Below, in pieces: positions 25,301 to 33,110 of a DNA stretch of 64,000 nucleotides. The translations under genes and the position numbers were made by a program. The stretch is from Bosea vestrisii (GTDB lineage: Bacteria; Pseudomonadota; Alphaproteobacteria; Rhizobiales; Beijerinckiaceae): assembly GCF_030144325.1 (NCBI RefSeq), contig NZ_CP126307.1, positions 4,802,001 to 4,866,000 on the forward strand. The letters are read 5' to 3'. How positions within the stretch are numbered: the stretch's first letter is position 1; every line of letters starts with the position of its first letter. The notes below the pieces were generated by a model, which was not told the DNA's origin, did no database searches, and worked only from the letters and a program-made list of their open reading frames with translations.

Positions 25301-25932
25301 TGAACGCTGGCTGCCTGCGGCCGATCAAGGTGATCGTGCCGGAAGGCTCGATGCTGGCGCCGCGCTATCCGGCCGCCGTCGTCGCCGGCAATGTCGAGGT
25401 CAGCCAGGCCGTGACCAACACGCTGTTCGGCGCGCTCGAGGCGATGTCGTCCTCGCAGGGCACGATGAACAACCTGACCTTCGGCAACGACCAGTACCAG
25501 TATTACGAGACGATCTGCTCGGGCTCGCCGGCGGGGCCTGGCTTCAACGGCACCTCGGGCGTCCATGTCCACATGACCAATTCGCGCCTGACCGATCCGG
25601 AGATCCTGGAGACGCGCTTCCCGGTCGTGCTGGAGGATTTCCACATCCGCCCCGGTTCGGGCGGCAAGGGCGAATGGAACGCCGGCGACGGCACCAGCCG
25701 CACCATCCGTTTCCTCAAGACGATGGACTGCGCGATCCTGGCGTCGCATCGCAAGGTCAGGCCCTTCGGCATGAAGGGCGGCGAGCCGGGAGAGCTCGGC
25801 AGGACGCTGGTCCGGCGCCTTTCCGGCGCGGTCGAGGAGCTCAAGCCCTCCGATCAGACGCTGCTGCAGGCCGGCGAGGCGGTCACCGTGATCACGCCGA
25901 CGGCGGGGGGCTATGGAAAGCGCAAGGGTTGA
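22333..25932 (+). CDS. 5-Oxoprolinase / hydantoinase A-B fusion protein
   Basis: 1199 residues, the length of full ATP-dependent 5-oxoprolinases. The HyuA-like half (residues 1 to about 690) begins FWIDRGGTFTDVIGRDPAG, carries the actin-like ATPase motifs GFDMGGTSTDVAHFDG and NSFGGAGGQHACLVADALGI, and is joined to a HyuB-like half (about 695-1199) containing ISIAEQMG-type and SRGHHADVGGTAPGSM motifs. These enzymes open 5-oxoproline to glutamate using ATP; relatives act on N-methylhydantoin. The divergent TRAP operon is a likely uptake partner. The frame is intact throughout. Confidence 0.88.
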   Translation: MTASRWDFWIDRGGTFTDVIGRDPAGKLHARKLLSENPGAYRDAAVQGIRDHLGLNQGEPIPAGTVGEVRMGTTVATNALLERKGDRTLLVTTKGFRDALRIGYQARPDIFAKEIIKPEQLYDAVVEVEERVLADGSVEKAADETAIRAALQAQFDAGFRAVAIAFMHGYRYPAHEELAAKVAREIGFPQVSVSHEVSPLIKLVGRGDTAVVDAYLSPILARYVAQVSEELDIARTGARLMFMMSSGGLTAAELFQGKDAILSGPAGGVVGFAETGRSAGFDRVIGFDMGGTSTDVAHFDGEYERAFETEVAGVRMRAPMMLIHTVAAGGGSILHYDGSRFRVGPDSAGANPGPAAYRRGGPLAVTDANVMVGKLIPSYFPAIFGPGQDKPLDVAAVRGKFATLAAQVGDGRSPEEVADGFVQIAVANMAEAIKKISVQRGYDITRYALNSFGGAGGQHACLVADALGIKTVLLHPFSGLLSAYGMGLAEIRATRTAALDVPLDAEAKAAIGVVADRLGAEAKGEVAGQGVPDGDIAIHVRAHIRYAGTDTAIATPFGSRAEMQDAFQAAHKARFGFMDETKALVVEAVEVEAVGGGARFEEAATAESAGEPGIAERTRFFSKGQWHEAAIVRREAMARGQGIAGPAIVIEPNQTVVVEDGWTAKLTAKDHLVLTRSKALVQNAAIGTKADPVMLEIFNNLFMSIAEQMGVTLQNTAYSVNIKERLDFSCAVFASDASLVANAPHMPVHLGSMDKSVETVIKNNPVIKPGDVYCLNAPYNGGTHLPDITVCTPVFDNEDREILFWVASRGHHADVGGTAPGSMSPLATNIEEEGVYIDNFKIVDQGRFCEEDLVKLLTGARYPVRNVVQNVNDLKAQIAANEKGVAELKKMIRSFGLDVVQAYMGHVQDNAAESVARLLTKLHDAEFTYPMDQGCAIKVKITIDRDKREATVDFTGTSPQRPDNFNAPAPVTRAAVLYVFRVMVDDAIPMNAGCLRPIKVIVPEGSMLAPRYPAAVVAGNVEVSQAVTNTLFGALEAMSSSQGTMNNLTFGNDQYQYYETICSGSPAGPGFNGTSGVHVHMTNSRLTDPEILETRFPVVLEDFHIRPGSGGKGEWNAGDGTSRTIRFLKTMDCAILASHRKVRPFGMKGGEPGELGRTLVRRLSGAVEELKPSDQTLLQAGEAVTVITPTAGGYGKRKG

Positions 25933-25950
25933 GGCTTAGGATTGCGTCTT

Positions 25951-25985
25951 CGTCATTCCGGGCTTGTTCGCGCTTCGGAATGACG
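25951..25985. repeat. REP-like palindrome (short form)
   Basis: CGTCATTCCG and CGGAATGACG flank a 15-base centre in the convergent gap between the oxoprolinase and vapC. Short member of the same family as 8295-8402. Confidence 0.65.
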
Positions 25986-25998
25986 GCGGCAGCTCCGC

Positions 25999-26424
25999 TT
26001 AAGCCAGATCGGTCTTTGCGAAATCGTTGCCTTTGTAGAGCAGGACCGCGCCGTGTTCCTTGGCGCAGGCATAGGCGAAGCAATCGCCGAAGTTGAGCTT
26101 GGCCGGGCTGCCGACCGCTCGCCCATAGCGCTTCGCCGCCTCGATCGCGGCCCGGCCGATTGCGGGCGAGATCTCGATTTCGCGCGCCTTGATATTTGCG
26201 GCGAACAAAGAAACGCTGTTTTGGGCTTGGTCGATCAGAGAGGAATCCAGTTCACGACCCGTATCGCGCGCCTTTTTCGCAGCCAGAGACAGCACGGCCT
26301 CGAACAGTCCCGGCGGCGAGATGAGAAACGGAGCTTGGGCAGCTTCGAGTCTGTTGAGCAGGATCTCGGCGTCGTCCTCCCGTCCGAGGATTGCGACGAT
26401 CACGGACGCGTCCAGATAGGTCAC
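25999..26424 (-). CDS. vapC: VapC-type PIN-domain toxin
   Basis: About 141 residues from a GTG at 26424 that overlaps the vapB stop by four bases (GTGA). PIN-domain acidic residues are visible: TYLDASVIVAIL (first Asp), FEAVLSLA (Glu), and the C-terminal NFGDCFAYACAKEHGAVLLY (Asp), then GNDFAKTDL. VapC toxins are Mg2+-dependent RNases, often cutting initiator tRNA or rRNA, and are neutralised by VapB. Another GTG at 26436 is an alternative start. It lies downstream of, and is coupled to, its antitoxin. Confidence 0.85.
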   Translation of the reverse strand: MTYLDASVIVAILGREDDAEILLNRLEAAQAPFLISPPGLFEAVLSLAAKKARDTGRELDSSLIDQAQNSVSLFAANIKAREIEISPAIGRAAIEAAKRYGRAVGSPAKLNFGDCFAYACAKEHGAVLLYKGNDFAKTDLA

Positions 26425-26666
26425 GCTTCGCCCCACATCTCGTCGAGAAAGGCCTTGACGTCAAAGTCGCTTTTGCCTTGCCCCATCGCGTCGGCGAGGG
26501 CGAGGCTGGGCGCTATCCGTTCGCGCAGCGGACGGGAACTCTCTACCCGTTCAAGCTCCTGTTCGAGGGCTCGACGCACGACTTCCGTCTTTGTCCGCGC
26601 GCCCGTTGCCTTCTGCAGGCGGGTCGCGAGTTCGTCGACGGTGCGGTCGCGGATGTAGAGGGACAT
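26421..26666 (-). CDS. vapB: VapB-type antitoxin (Rv0623-like)
   Basis: 81 residues. The N-terminal strand MSLYIRDRTVDELATRL and helix GARTKTEVVRRALEQELER form an Rv0623/PSK-type transcription-factor fold; the C-terminus (FDVKAFLDEMWGEA) is the usual toxin-binding tail. It should dimerise on the palindrome just upstream at 26678-26716 and neutralise VapC. The four-base overlap with vapC is typical of these pairs. Confidence 0.85.
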   Translation of the reverse strand: MSLYIRDRTVDELATRLQKATGARTKTEVVRRALEQELERVESSRPLRERIAPSLALADAMGQGKSDFDVKAFLDEMWGEA

Positions 26667-26677
26667 AGGTTGATCTT

Positions 26678-26716
26678 CATATGAATATTCACATTAGGCA
26701 AGTGAATATTCATATG
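26678..26716. promoter_or_regulatory. vapBC operator palindrome
   Basis: CATATGAATATTCAC (26678-26692) and GTGAATATTCATATG (26702-26716) are perfect inverted 15-mers around nine bases, ending 11 bases from the vapB start. AT-rich, unlike the surrounding DNA, and ideally placed for autorepression by VapBC. Confidence 0.8.
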
Positions 26717-26806
26717 GGCGGCGGCGCTCGCATGTCGCCGTGGGCGGCTGCTCTGGAAAGGACAGGGCTAGAGGCTTAGGTCTGGTCCCTAAGACGGAGA
26801 CCGACC

Positions 26807-27502
26807 ATGCCCCAGACTTGGATGATCACCGGCGCCAATCGCGGCATCGGCCTGGCGCTGACGATGGAATTGCTGCGACGGGGCGACCATGTCGTCGCCG
26901 CGGCGCGCGATCCCTGGGGCGGGGCTCTGGCGGAGGTCGCAGGCGGACAAGCCGGGACGCTGACCCCGCTCGAACTCGACGTCACTTCCGACAGGAGCAT
27001 CGCCGCGGCCAAGCAGGCGCTTGACGGCAAGCCGATCGACGTGCTCGTCAACAATGCCGGCGTCTACGGGCCGCGTGACAAGCAGTCGGCGCTCGACATG
27101 GATTTCAAGGCCTGGCGCGAGGTCTTCGAGGTCAATGTCTATGCGCCGCTGCGCGTGGCGCAGGCCTTCCTGCCCAATGTCGAGGCGGGTTCCGGTCGCA
27201 AGATCGTGACGATCTCGAGCCGCATGGGCTCGATCGGCAGCAATCCCTCTGGCGCCGTCGCCTATCGCTCCTCGAAGACGGCGGTGAACATGGTGATGGT
27301 GGCCTTCGGCAATGCGGTCCGCGATAGCGAGGTCGCGGTGCTGCTCTTCCATCCCGGCTGGGTGCGCACCGATATGGGCGGCGGCGCCGCCGACATCCCG
27401 CCGACCGAGAGCGCCGCAGGATTGATCGCAACGATCGACGCCTCGGGCATGGCCCAGACCAACAGCTTCCGCAACTGGAAGGGCGAGGCGATTCCGTGGT
27501 GA
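26807..27502 (+). CDS. SDR family oxidoreductase (C-factor-like)
   Basis: 231 residues with a Rossmann fold. TGANRGIGLAL is the nucleotide-binding glycine motif, NNAGVYGP the stabilising Asn motif, and Ser (TISSRMGS) with YRSSK provide the catalytic Ser-Tyr-Lys. The short length and the DMDFKAWREVFEVNVYAPL segment resemble the C-signal/CsgA-like subfamily of SDRs. The substrate is unknown. It stands alone, 90 bases from the vapBC operator. Confidence 0.82.
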   Translation: MPQTWMITGANRGIGLALTMELLRRGDHVVAAARDPWGGALAEVAGGQAGTLTPLELDVTSDRSIAAAKQALDGKPIDVLVNNAGVYGPRDKQSALDMDFKAWREVFEVNVYAPLRVAQAFLPNVEAGSGRKIVTISSRMGSIGSNPSGAVAYRSSKTAVNMVMVAFGNAVRDSEVAVLLFHPGWVRTDMGGGAADIPPTESAAGLIATIDASGMAQTNSFRNWKGEAIPW

Positions 27503-27519
27503 TCGCCTCGCGCTGAAGC

Positions 27520-28137
27520 TCAGTTGCCGCGGGTCGACGCCAGCCAGAGACCGCCGCCGATCAGGAAGCCGCCGCTGAACTTCGACATCAGCCGGACGCG
27601 CCTTTGCGACAGGAAACGGCCGGCCCGGCCGGAGAGGATCGCATAGGCGCTGTCGCTGACTGCGGCGAAGAGCATGGCGGTTGCGCCCATGATCGCGATC
27701 TGGGTGGCGTAGTCACGCGCCGGATCGAGGAATTGCGGGAAGAAGGCGCCGAAGAAGACCAGCGTCTTCGGGTTGCTCAGCGCCACCAGCAGCCCCTGCA
27801 GAAAGAAGCCCCCACGCGGCGGGCGCGCTTCGGCGGCGCCATCCGTGATATCGCCGGCGCTGCGATACATCTTCCAGCCGAGCCAGATCAGATAGGCGGC
27901 GCCGGCGAGCCTGACCCAGTCGAACCAGTGGCCCATCGCAGCGATCACCGAACTCAGGCCGATGCCGACGATCGCGATCATGATCACTAGCCCGGCCTGG
28001 GTTCCTGCCATGTTGAGAAGGCCGGCGCGGCTACCATGCTTCAGGCTGTTGGCGATGATCAGCGTCACCGTAGGGCCGGGCACGATCACGATGACGAAGC
28101 AAGCGACGAGATAGGCAGCGAACAGCTCGAATGACAT
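27520..28137 (-). CDS. LysE/RhtB family amino-acid exporter
   Basis: 205 residues with five or six hydrophobic helices. The family signature VPGPTVTLIIANSLKHGSRAG lies near the N-terminus, and SNPKTLVFFGAFFPQFLDP is the conserved mid-protein motif. These proteins export amino acids or their analogues. It converges with the SDR gene and diverges from a GNAT gene across about 90 bases. A second LysE-family gene lies at 41654-42286. Confidence 0.87.
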   Translation of the reverse strand: MSFELFAAYLVACFVIVIVPGPTVTLIIANSLKHGSRAGLLNMAGTQAGLVIMIAIVGIGLSSVIAAMGHWFDWVRLAGAAYLIWLGWKMYRSAGDITDGAAEARPPRGGFFLQGLLVALSNPKTLVFFGAFFPQFLDPARDYATQIAIMGATAMLFAAVSDSAYAILSGRAGRFLSQRRVRLMSKFSGGFLIGGGLWLASTRGN

Positions 28138-28227
28138 GGAATGACCTCCGACGGCTTGGCGGCCGCTTCGCGGGCGGCGCGTCATTCCTCTCCTGTTTGC
28201 GCCAGCCTGTCGAGAGAGGAGGCAGGG

Positions 28228-28812
28228 GTGACGAAGGTAGACTTTCAGATCGTCCCGCTGACGCCGGAGCATTGGCCGGCGCTGGAGGGACTCTTCGGCC
28301 CGCAGGGGCCCTGCTATGGCTGCTGGTGCAATCATTTCCGGATGCCGCCGAAGCCGCGGAGGCCGCTGCTGGGGGAGGGCGCGCGGCGGCTCTTCGAGGA
28401 GCGGGTGAGGACAGGCCCGCCGCCCGGCGTGCTCGCTTTCGCCGATGACGTTGCCGTTGGTTGGCTGCAGATCGGGCCGCGCGCGCATGTGCCCGAGTGG
28501 AACAACCCGCGCCGTGCTTCGACGCCTTTGCCGGACGCGTCTGCAGAAGACGAGCGCAACTGGGCCGCCTCCTGCTTCTTCGTCCGCAAGGGTTTTCGTG
28601 GTCAGGGCGTCACGGCTGCGTTGCTCTCCGGCGGGTTGGAATTCGCACGGGCGAGCGGCGCGCGCCTCGTCGAGGCCGCACCGATGGACAATGAGGGCAA
28701 GCGCAGCGCCGACGGGCTCTATGTCGGTCCAGAAAGCGTGTTCCAGCGCGCCGGTTTCACCGAAATCGCCCGGCAGAAGCCCGGTCGGCCGCTGATGAGA
28801 TTCATGCTCTGA
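28228..28812 (+). CDS. GNAT family N-acetyltransferase
   Basis: 194 residues from a GTG at 28228, set by AGGAGG (28217-28222) five bases upstream; an in-frame ATG at 28141 has no such site. The acetyl-CoA-binding motif A is visible in CFFVRKGFRGQGVTAALLSG (R-G-Q-G-V). GYCxxxW-type residues near the N-terminus (PCYGCWCNHFRMPP) are found in one uncharacterised GNAT subgroup. The substrate is unknown. It is divergent from the LysE exporter, and an exporter-acetyltransferase pairing would fit detoxification of an amino-acid analogue (inference). Confidence 0.82.
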   Translation: MTKVDFQIVPLTPEHWPALEGLFGPQGPCYGCWCNHFRMPPKPRRPLLGEGARRLFEERVRTGPPPGVLAFADDVAVGWLQIGPRAHVPEWNNPRRASTPLPDASAEDERNWAASCFFVRKGFRGQGVTAALLSGGLEFARASGARLVEAAPMDNEGKRSADGLYVGPESVFQRAGFTEIARQKPGRPLMRFML

Positions 28813-28953
28813 CGGCAGGAGGCCGAAGGTTGATGGATAAATGGCTGTCAAGCTAAAAGTTTCAAATATTTGAGTTGGTTAGCTGGCTCCGTTAAGCATC
28901 TGTTTGCTTCGCCGCTGCGAGAAGTCAGCCGCTCGGCTTTGGCGGTGGATGTG

Positions 28954-30630
28954 ATGCGGCGGTTCGGGTTGACGGCGAAGATCACGGTGCTGTTCGCGAT
29001 CTTCGGCATCGCGGCCGCGCTCGGTCTTGCCAGTGCCGTCAGCGGCCTCGATTCCGTCCATGAGATCGACCGCGAAGCCTTTGGCGGACAGCAGCTCGCC
29101 AACAAGGCGGCGCTGCTCTCCAGCCGCGTCGCGCAGGCTTCGCTGCTCAGCCGTTTCGACGACGCGACCGAGCCGCGCGCGGTCGAGCAGGCACTCGATC
29201 AGCTCGATGCTGCGGTGGAACTCGTCGATGCGGCGCGTGCCAATCTGATGTCCTCCTTGCCGCCGAGCGTGCTGCAAGCCAATGCCACCCTGGATGCGCG
29301 TATCCGGAGCTTCATCGATTTCCAGCGCGACATCGTCGATATCGGCCGCAGGGTCTCGCCGAAGGCGGCGCTGATCGAGGCCTCGGCCGAGGCCGCCAAG
29401 GAGAACGTCCGCCAGATCATGCTGGTGACCTCGGTCATGCGCGACGAGCTCGACCGGCAGGCCGGGATCGCTGCGGCGCGCGCGCAGGATCTCGCCTCGC
29501 AAGTGCGGTTGCGCGTCATCATGATTGCCGCCGGCCTGCCGCTCGCCGGCGGCTTGCTGGCGATCTTCCTGCTCAGGGCGCATCTGACCCGGCCGCTGCG
29601 GGAGCTAATGGATACGATCAAGCTGGCGACATCGTCGGATCGGGTCGTCGACGTCCCGCATCGCAAGCGCCGCGACGAGATCGGCGAGCTGGCCCGCACG
29701 GTGCGCACGCTGAGCGAGGTCCGCGCCACGCTCGTCACCCGCGATGCCGAAGCCGACCTGTCGCAGCTGCATCAGCAGCGGCGCACCGACGAGTTGCACA
29801 GGATTGCACAGGAGTTCGAGGCGCGGATCGGCCGCCTGCTCGCCGATATCGGCCGGCTGAGCGAGGGGCTGCGCGCGGCTCTCACAGAATCCGCCTCCCG
29901 CGCTGGCCAGATCTCGCATAGTGGCAGTGCCGCCGCGCAGGCGGTTGCCGGGGCGGGCGAGGAGGCCGAGCGCATCGCCGATGCCGCGGTGCGGCTGGAA
30001 GAGGTCGTCGAGCAGATCAATCGCGAGGTCCGGCGGGTCTCCGAAACGGCGAGCCTGGCGACCCGCGATGCCGCCGGCACGGTCGGTCTGGTCGGCCGGC
30101 TGACCGAGAACGCCGGCAAGATCCGCGACGTCGTCCAGCTGATCGAGGCGATCGCCCGGCAGACCAACCTGCTCGCGCTCAACGCCACGATCGAGGCGGC
30201 GCGGGCGGGTGCGCATGGCCGCGGCTTTGCCGTCGTCGCCAGCGAGGTGAAGATCCTGGCGACGCAAACCGCGGACGCGACCGCGCAGATCTCGGCCCGG
30301 ATCGCGACCGTGGACGCGGCGCTGTCGCAAGCCGCTCAGGCGATCATCGGCATCGCCAGCCGTGCCGGCGCGGTCGAACAGGCGAGCACCGAGATCTCGA
30401 CCATGGTCGCCTCGCATACCGGCCTGCTGCAGGGGCTGGGCGAGACCATCGCGCGCATCTCGGTGGTCACCGGGCAGGCGGCCGCCGCGGTCACGACGAT
30501 CGCCGGCGCCGGCGTCCAGACCACGTCCCATGCCGAGCAGGGCGCGCGTGGGGCCCGCCAGCTCGACGAGCGCATCTCGGCTTTGCAGGCGGAGGCCGAC
30601 GAGTTCGCGAGGCGCCTGCGCGCCGCCTGA
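28954..30630 (+). CDS. Methyl-accepting chemotaxis protein
   Basis: 558 residues. TM1 (about 8-28) and TM2 (about 190-210, RVIMIAAGLPLAGGLLAIF) bracket a helical periplasmic sensor of about 160 residues. A HAMP domain (HLTRPLRELMDTIKLA, RRDEIGELARTVRTLSE) leads into the signalling domain, whose hairpin tip reads IARQTNLLALNATIEAARAG. It senses a ligand outside the cell and controls CheA through CheW. The start is taken as the ATG at 28954 just before TM1; GTG/TTG codons upstream are in frame. No che genes are adjacent. Confidence 0.85.
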   Translation: MRRFGLTAKITVLFAIFGIAAALGLASAVSGLDSVHEIDREAFGGQQLANKAALLSSRVAQASLLSRFDDATEPRAVEQALDQLDAAVELVDAARANLMSSLPPSVLQANATLDARIRSFIDFQRDIVDIGRRVSPKAALIEASAEAAKENVRQIMLVTSVMRDELDRQAGIAAARAQDLASQVRLRVIMIAAGLPLAGGLLAIFLLRAHLTRPLRELMDTIKLATSSDRVVDVPHRKRRDEIGELARTVRTLSEVRATLVTRDAEADLSQLHQQRRTDELHRIAQEFEARIGRLLADIGRLSEGLRAALTESASRAGQISHSGSAAAQAVAGAGEEAERIADAAVRLEEVVEQINREVRRVSETASLATRDAAGTVGLVGRLTENAGKIRDVVQLIEAIARQTNLLALNATIEAARAGAHGRGFAVVASEVKILATQTADATAQISARIATVDAALSQAAQAIIGIASRAGAVEQASTEISTMVASHTGLLQGLGETIARISVVTGQAAAAVTTIAGAGVQTTSHAEQGARGARQLDERISALQAEADEFARRLRAA

Positions 30631-30697
30631 ACCGGCTTGCCATGGCCGGCCGACTCGCGGCCATGTGCGCCATGCCCGAAAGCATGTGCATCTTCCC

Positions 30698-31789
30698 ATG
30701 AGCTGGTCACCGCAGCAGGACGCGGCGCTTGCCGCCGTGGCCGATTGGCTCAAGGCCGGCTCGCCGCAGCTCTTCCGCCTGTTCGGCTATGCCGGCACGG
30801 GCAAGACCACGCTCGCCCGCCATCTCGCCGAAGGCGTCGACGGCACCGTCGTCTTCGCCGCCTTCACCGGCAAGGCGGCGCTCGTCCTGCGCAACAAGGG
30901 CTGCGAGGGCGCGCAGACCATCCATTCGCTGATCTACCGCTCGCGCGGCGTCGACGAGGAGAGCCCGACTTTCGTGCTCAACCGCGAGAGCACTGCCGCC
31001 AAGGCCAAGCTGATCATCATCGACGAATGCTCGATGGTTGATGAGGATCTCGGCCGCGACCTGCTGTCCTTCGGCACGCCGGTGCTGGTGCTCGGCGATC
31101 CGGCGCAGCTGCCGCCGGTCAAGGGCGGCGGCTTCTTCACCGAAGCCGAGCCCGACGTGATGCTGACCGAGGTCCACCGGCAGGCGGCCGACAACCCGAT
31201 CGTGCGCATGTCGATGATCGTCCGCGAGGGCGGCAGGCTCGAGATCGGCGAGTACGGCGCGAGCCGGATCATCCGGCGCGATCAGATCACGCCCGAGATC
31301 GTGCTGTCGGCCGACCAGGTGCTGGTCGGCATGAACAAGACGCGCCGGCTCTACAATGCCCGCATGCGCCAGCTCATGGGCCATGTCGCCAATGTCCCGG
31401 CGGTCGGCGAGAAGCTGGTTTGCCTGCGCAACGACAAGAGCAAGGGCCTGCTCAATGGCGGTGCCTGGATCGTGCAGGAGCTCAAGACCTCGAAGAAAGG
31501 TCTCATCACCATGCGGGTGACGCCGGAGGACGACACCGGCGGCAAGCCGGTCAAGGTCTCGGTCATGCCGAACTTCTTCGACGGCACCGAGGACGAGGTG
31601 CCCTGGGAATTGCGCCGCCACACCGACGAGTTCACCTTCGGCTATGCGCTGACCGTGCATAAGGCGCAGGGCTCGCAATGGGACAACATCGTCATGTTCG
31701 ACGAGGCCTTCGCCTTCCGCGAGCACCGGGCCCGCTGGCTCTATACCGGCCTGACGCGGGCGGCCGAGACGATCACCGTGGTGATGTAG
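30698..31789 (+). CDS. RecD-like ATP-dependent DNA helicase (SF1)
   Basis: 363 residues. Walker A FGYAGTGKTTLARHLAEG, TGKAALVLRNKGCEGAQTIH (Ia), IIDECSMVDEDL (Walker B), LVLGDPAQLPPV (III), LTEVHRQA (IV) and the C-terminal UvrD-like TFGYALTVHKAQGSQWDNI followed by WLYTGLTRAAE (V/VI). It is a compact SF1B/RecD2-type 5'-3' helicase without the N-terminal extension of full RecD2. Such stand-alone forms are widespread and sometimes phage-like. It lies 67 bases after the chemoreceptor and has its own start at ATG 30698. Confidence 0.85.
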   Translation: MSWSPQQDAALAAVADWLKAGSPQLFRLFGYAGTGKTTLARHLAEGVDGTVVFAAFTGKAALVLRNKGCEGAQTIHSLIYRSRGVDEESPTFVLNRESTAAKAKLIIIDECSMVDEDLGRDLLSFGTPVLVLGDPAQLPPVKGGGFFTEAEPDVMLTEVHRQAADNPIVRMSMIVREGGRLEIGEYGASRIIRRDQITPEIVLSADQVLVGMNKTRRLYNARMRQLMGHVANVPAVGEKLVCLRNDKSKGLLNGGAWIVQELKTSKKGLITMRVTPEDDTGGKPVKVSVMPNFFDGTEDEVPWELRRHTDEFTFGYALTVHKAQGSQWDNIVMFDEAFAFREHRARWLYTGLTRAAETITVVM

Positions 31790-31824
31790 GTTCGGTCGGG
31801 AAGGCAGACCGCGTTGTGTGGCCG

Positions 31825-33036
31825 CTACGGCGAATGCCCCAGCCCTGATGCTTCATGCCCCGAGTCGTAATTCTTGAGCACGTCCTTGGCTATGATCAGC
31901 CTTTGAATCTCACTGGTCCCGTCAAAGATCCGAAAAGCGCGTGTGTGGCGGAAGAGCCGCTCCACCGTGCCGCGAGCGACGCCGAGACCGCCAAAGATCT
32001 GCACCGCCTGATCGACGATCTGAAAACAGGCTTCGGTCGAGAAAAGCTTTGCGATGGAGGCTGATCTGGCAAGCGGCTGGCCGAGATCGTATTGCCAGGC
32101 CGCCTTGTAGACCAGCAATGCAGATGCATCGATCGCGACCGCCATATCGGCGAGCTTGCCCTGGATCATCTGATGGTCTGCGATGGGCTTCTTGAAGGCG
32201 CTCCGAGTCAAGCTGCGGCCGGTCGCCTCGTGCATCGCGCGTTTCGCGAAGCCCAGTGTCGCCGCGCCTACCGTCGGGCGGAACACTTCGAGGGCGTGCA
32301 TGGCGATGTCGAAGCCTTGCCCTTCCTCCCCGAGCATTGCATCCGCCGGCACGCGACATTCATCGAGAACCCAGGTTCCCACAGTATGCGGCGACATGAC
32401 GTCAACACGCTCTTCCAGACGCAATCCGGGATTTTTCCCATCGACCAGGAATGCCGAGATCCCGCCCGCTGGCTCTGTTCTCGCGAACACGACGTAGAGA
32501 TCGGCAAGGCCAGCATTGGACGTCCAGGTCTTTCGACCATTCAGGATGAACTGGTCGCCGCTGCGCCGAGCGCTCGTGGTGATCGCGCGCGCATCCGAGC
32601 CGGCCTCCGGCTCAGACAGGGCGAACGCGGGAAGCAATCTCCCTGACAGATAGCCGTCCAGATAGCGCTCCAGCTGTGATCGGCTCCCGGCGAGCATGAT
32701 CGGCAACATGCCCAACCACGGCTCGGAGATCGAAACATCGGCGATGCCAGAGCAGTACGCCGAGATTTCGCGCAACAGGCAGATGCTGCGCAGATCGAAG
32801 CGCCTGAAGCCCGATGTCTGCACATCAGACGGCGCAGTCGGGTCGAGCCATCGACTGGCGCCCAGCATCTCGAAAATTGCGCGAGCGGTTTTCCCATCAC
32901 CGCCTTCGTCGGCTTGAAATCGATGGAGATCGCGAATGGCCCAATCCGCGAAATCCTGTGCGAGATCCCGGTGTGGCGCTTCGAAAAAGGGCAGATCCAG
33001 ATGCGATAGGTCCAAGCAAGCCTCGCTTAGGAGCAA
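31825..33036 (-). CDS. Acyl-CoA dehydrogenase family protein
   Basis: 403 residues if started at the TTG at 33036; no in-frame ATG precedes the conserved LDLPFFEAPHRDLA. ACAD motifs: FALSEPEAGSDARAITTSA, GRKTWTSNAGLADLYVVFAR, and the C-terminal QIFGGLGVARGTVERLFRHT with RIFDGTSEIQRLII. The residue where most ACADs have the catalytic Glu is Asp372 here (F-D-G-T-S), so the base may be Asp or a Glu elsewhere in the protein. Flavoprotein; substrate unknown. It converges with the RecD-like gene. Codon use is somewhat less GC-biased than in flanking genes. Confidence 0.78.
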   Translation of the reverse strand: MLLSEACLDLSHLDLPFFEAPHRDLAQDFADWAIRDLHRFQADEGGDGKTARAIFEMLGASRWLDPTAPSDVQTSGFRRFDLRSICLLREISAYCSGIADVSISEPWLGMLPIMLAGSRSQLERYLDGYLSGRLLPAFALSEPEAGSDARAITTSARRSGDQFILNGRKTWTSNAGLADLYVVFARTEPAGGISAFLVDGKNPGLRLEERVDVMSPHTVGTWVLDECRVPADAMLGEEGQGFDIAMHALEVFRPTVGAATLGFAKRAMHEATGRSLTRSAFKKPIADHQMIQGKLADMAVAIDASALLVYKAAWQYDLGQPLARSASIAKLFSTEACFQIVDQAVQIFGGLGVARGTVERLFRHTRAFRIFDGTSEIQRLIIAKDVLKNYDSGHEASGLGHSP

Positions 33037-33110
33037 GTTCCGAACGCGCTGGGCATGAAACTTCTAGGGTCGCGCGCCGTAATCCGATCTGTCCACCTTC
33101 GACTACGCGC

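Noticed and set aside
22270..25749. Long open frame (over 1100 codons) on the minus strand opposite the 5-oxoprolinase
   Set aside because: It is an antisense reflection of a GC-rich gene. Its product is rich in Arg, Ala, Asp, Gly and His with no domain or motif, whereas the plus strand shows full oxoprolinase motifs.
28141..28227. ATG start for the GNAT gene
   Set aside because: No ribosome binding site; the GTG at 28228 follows AGGAGG by five bases and fits the domain start.
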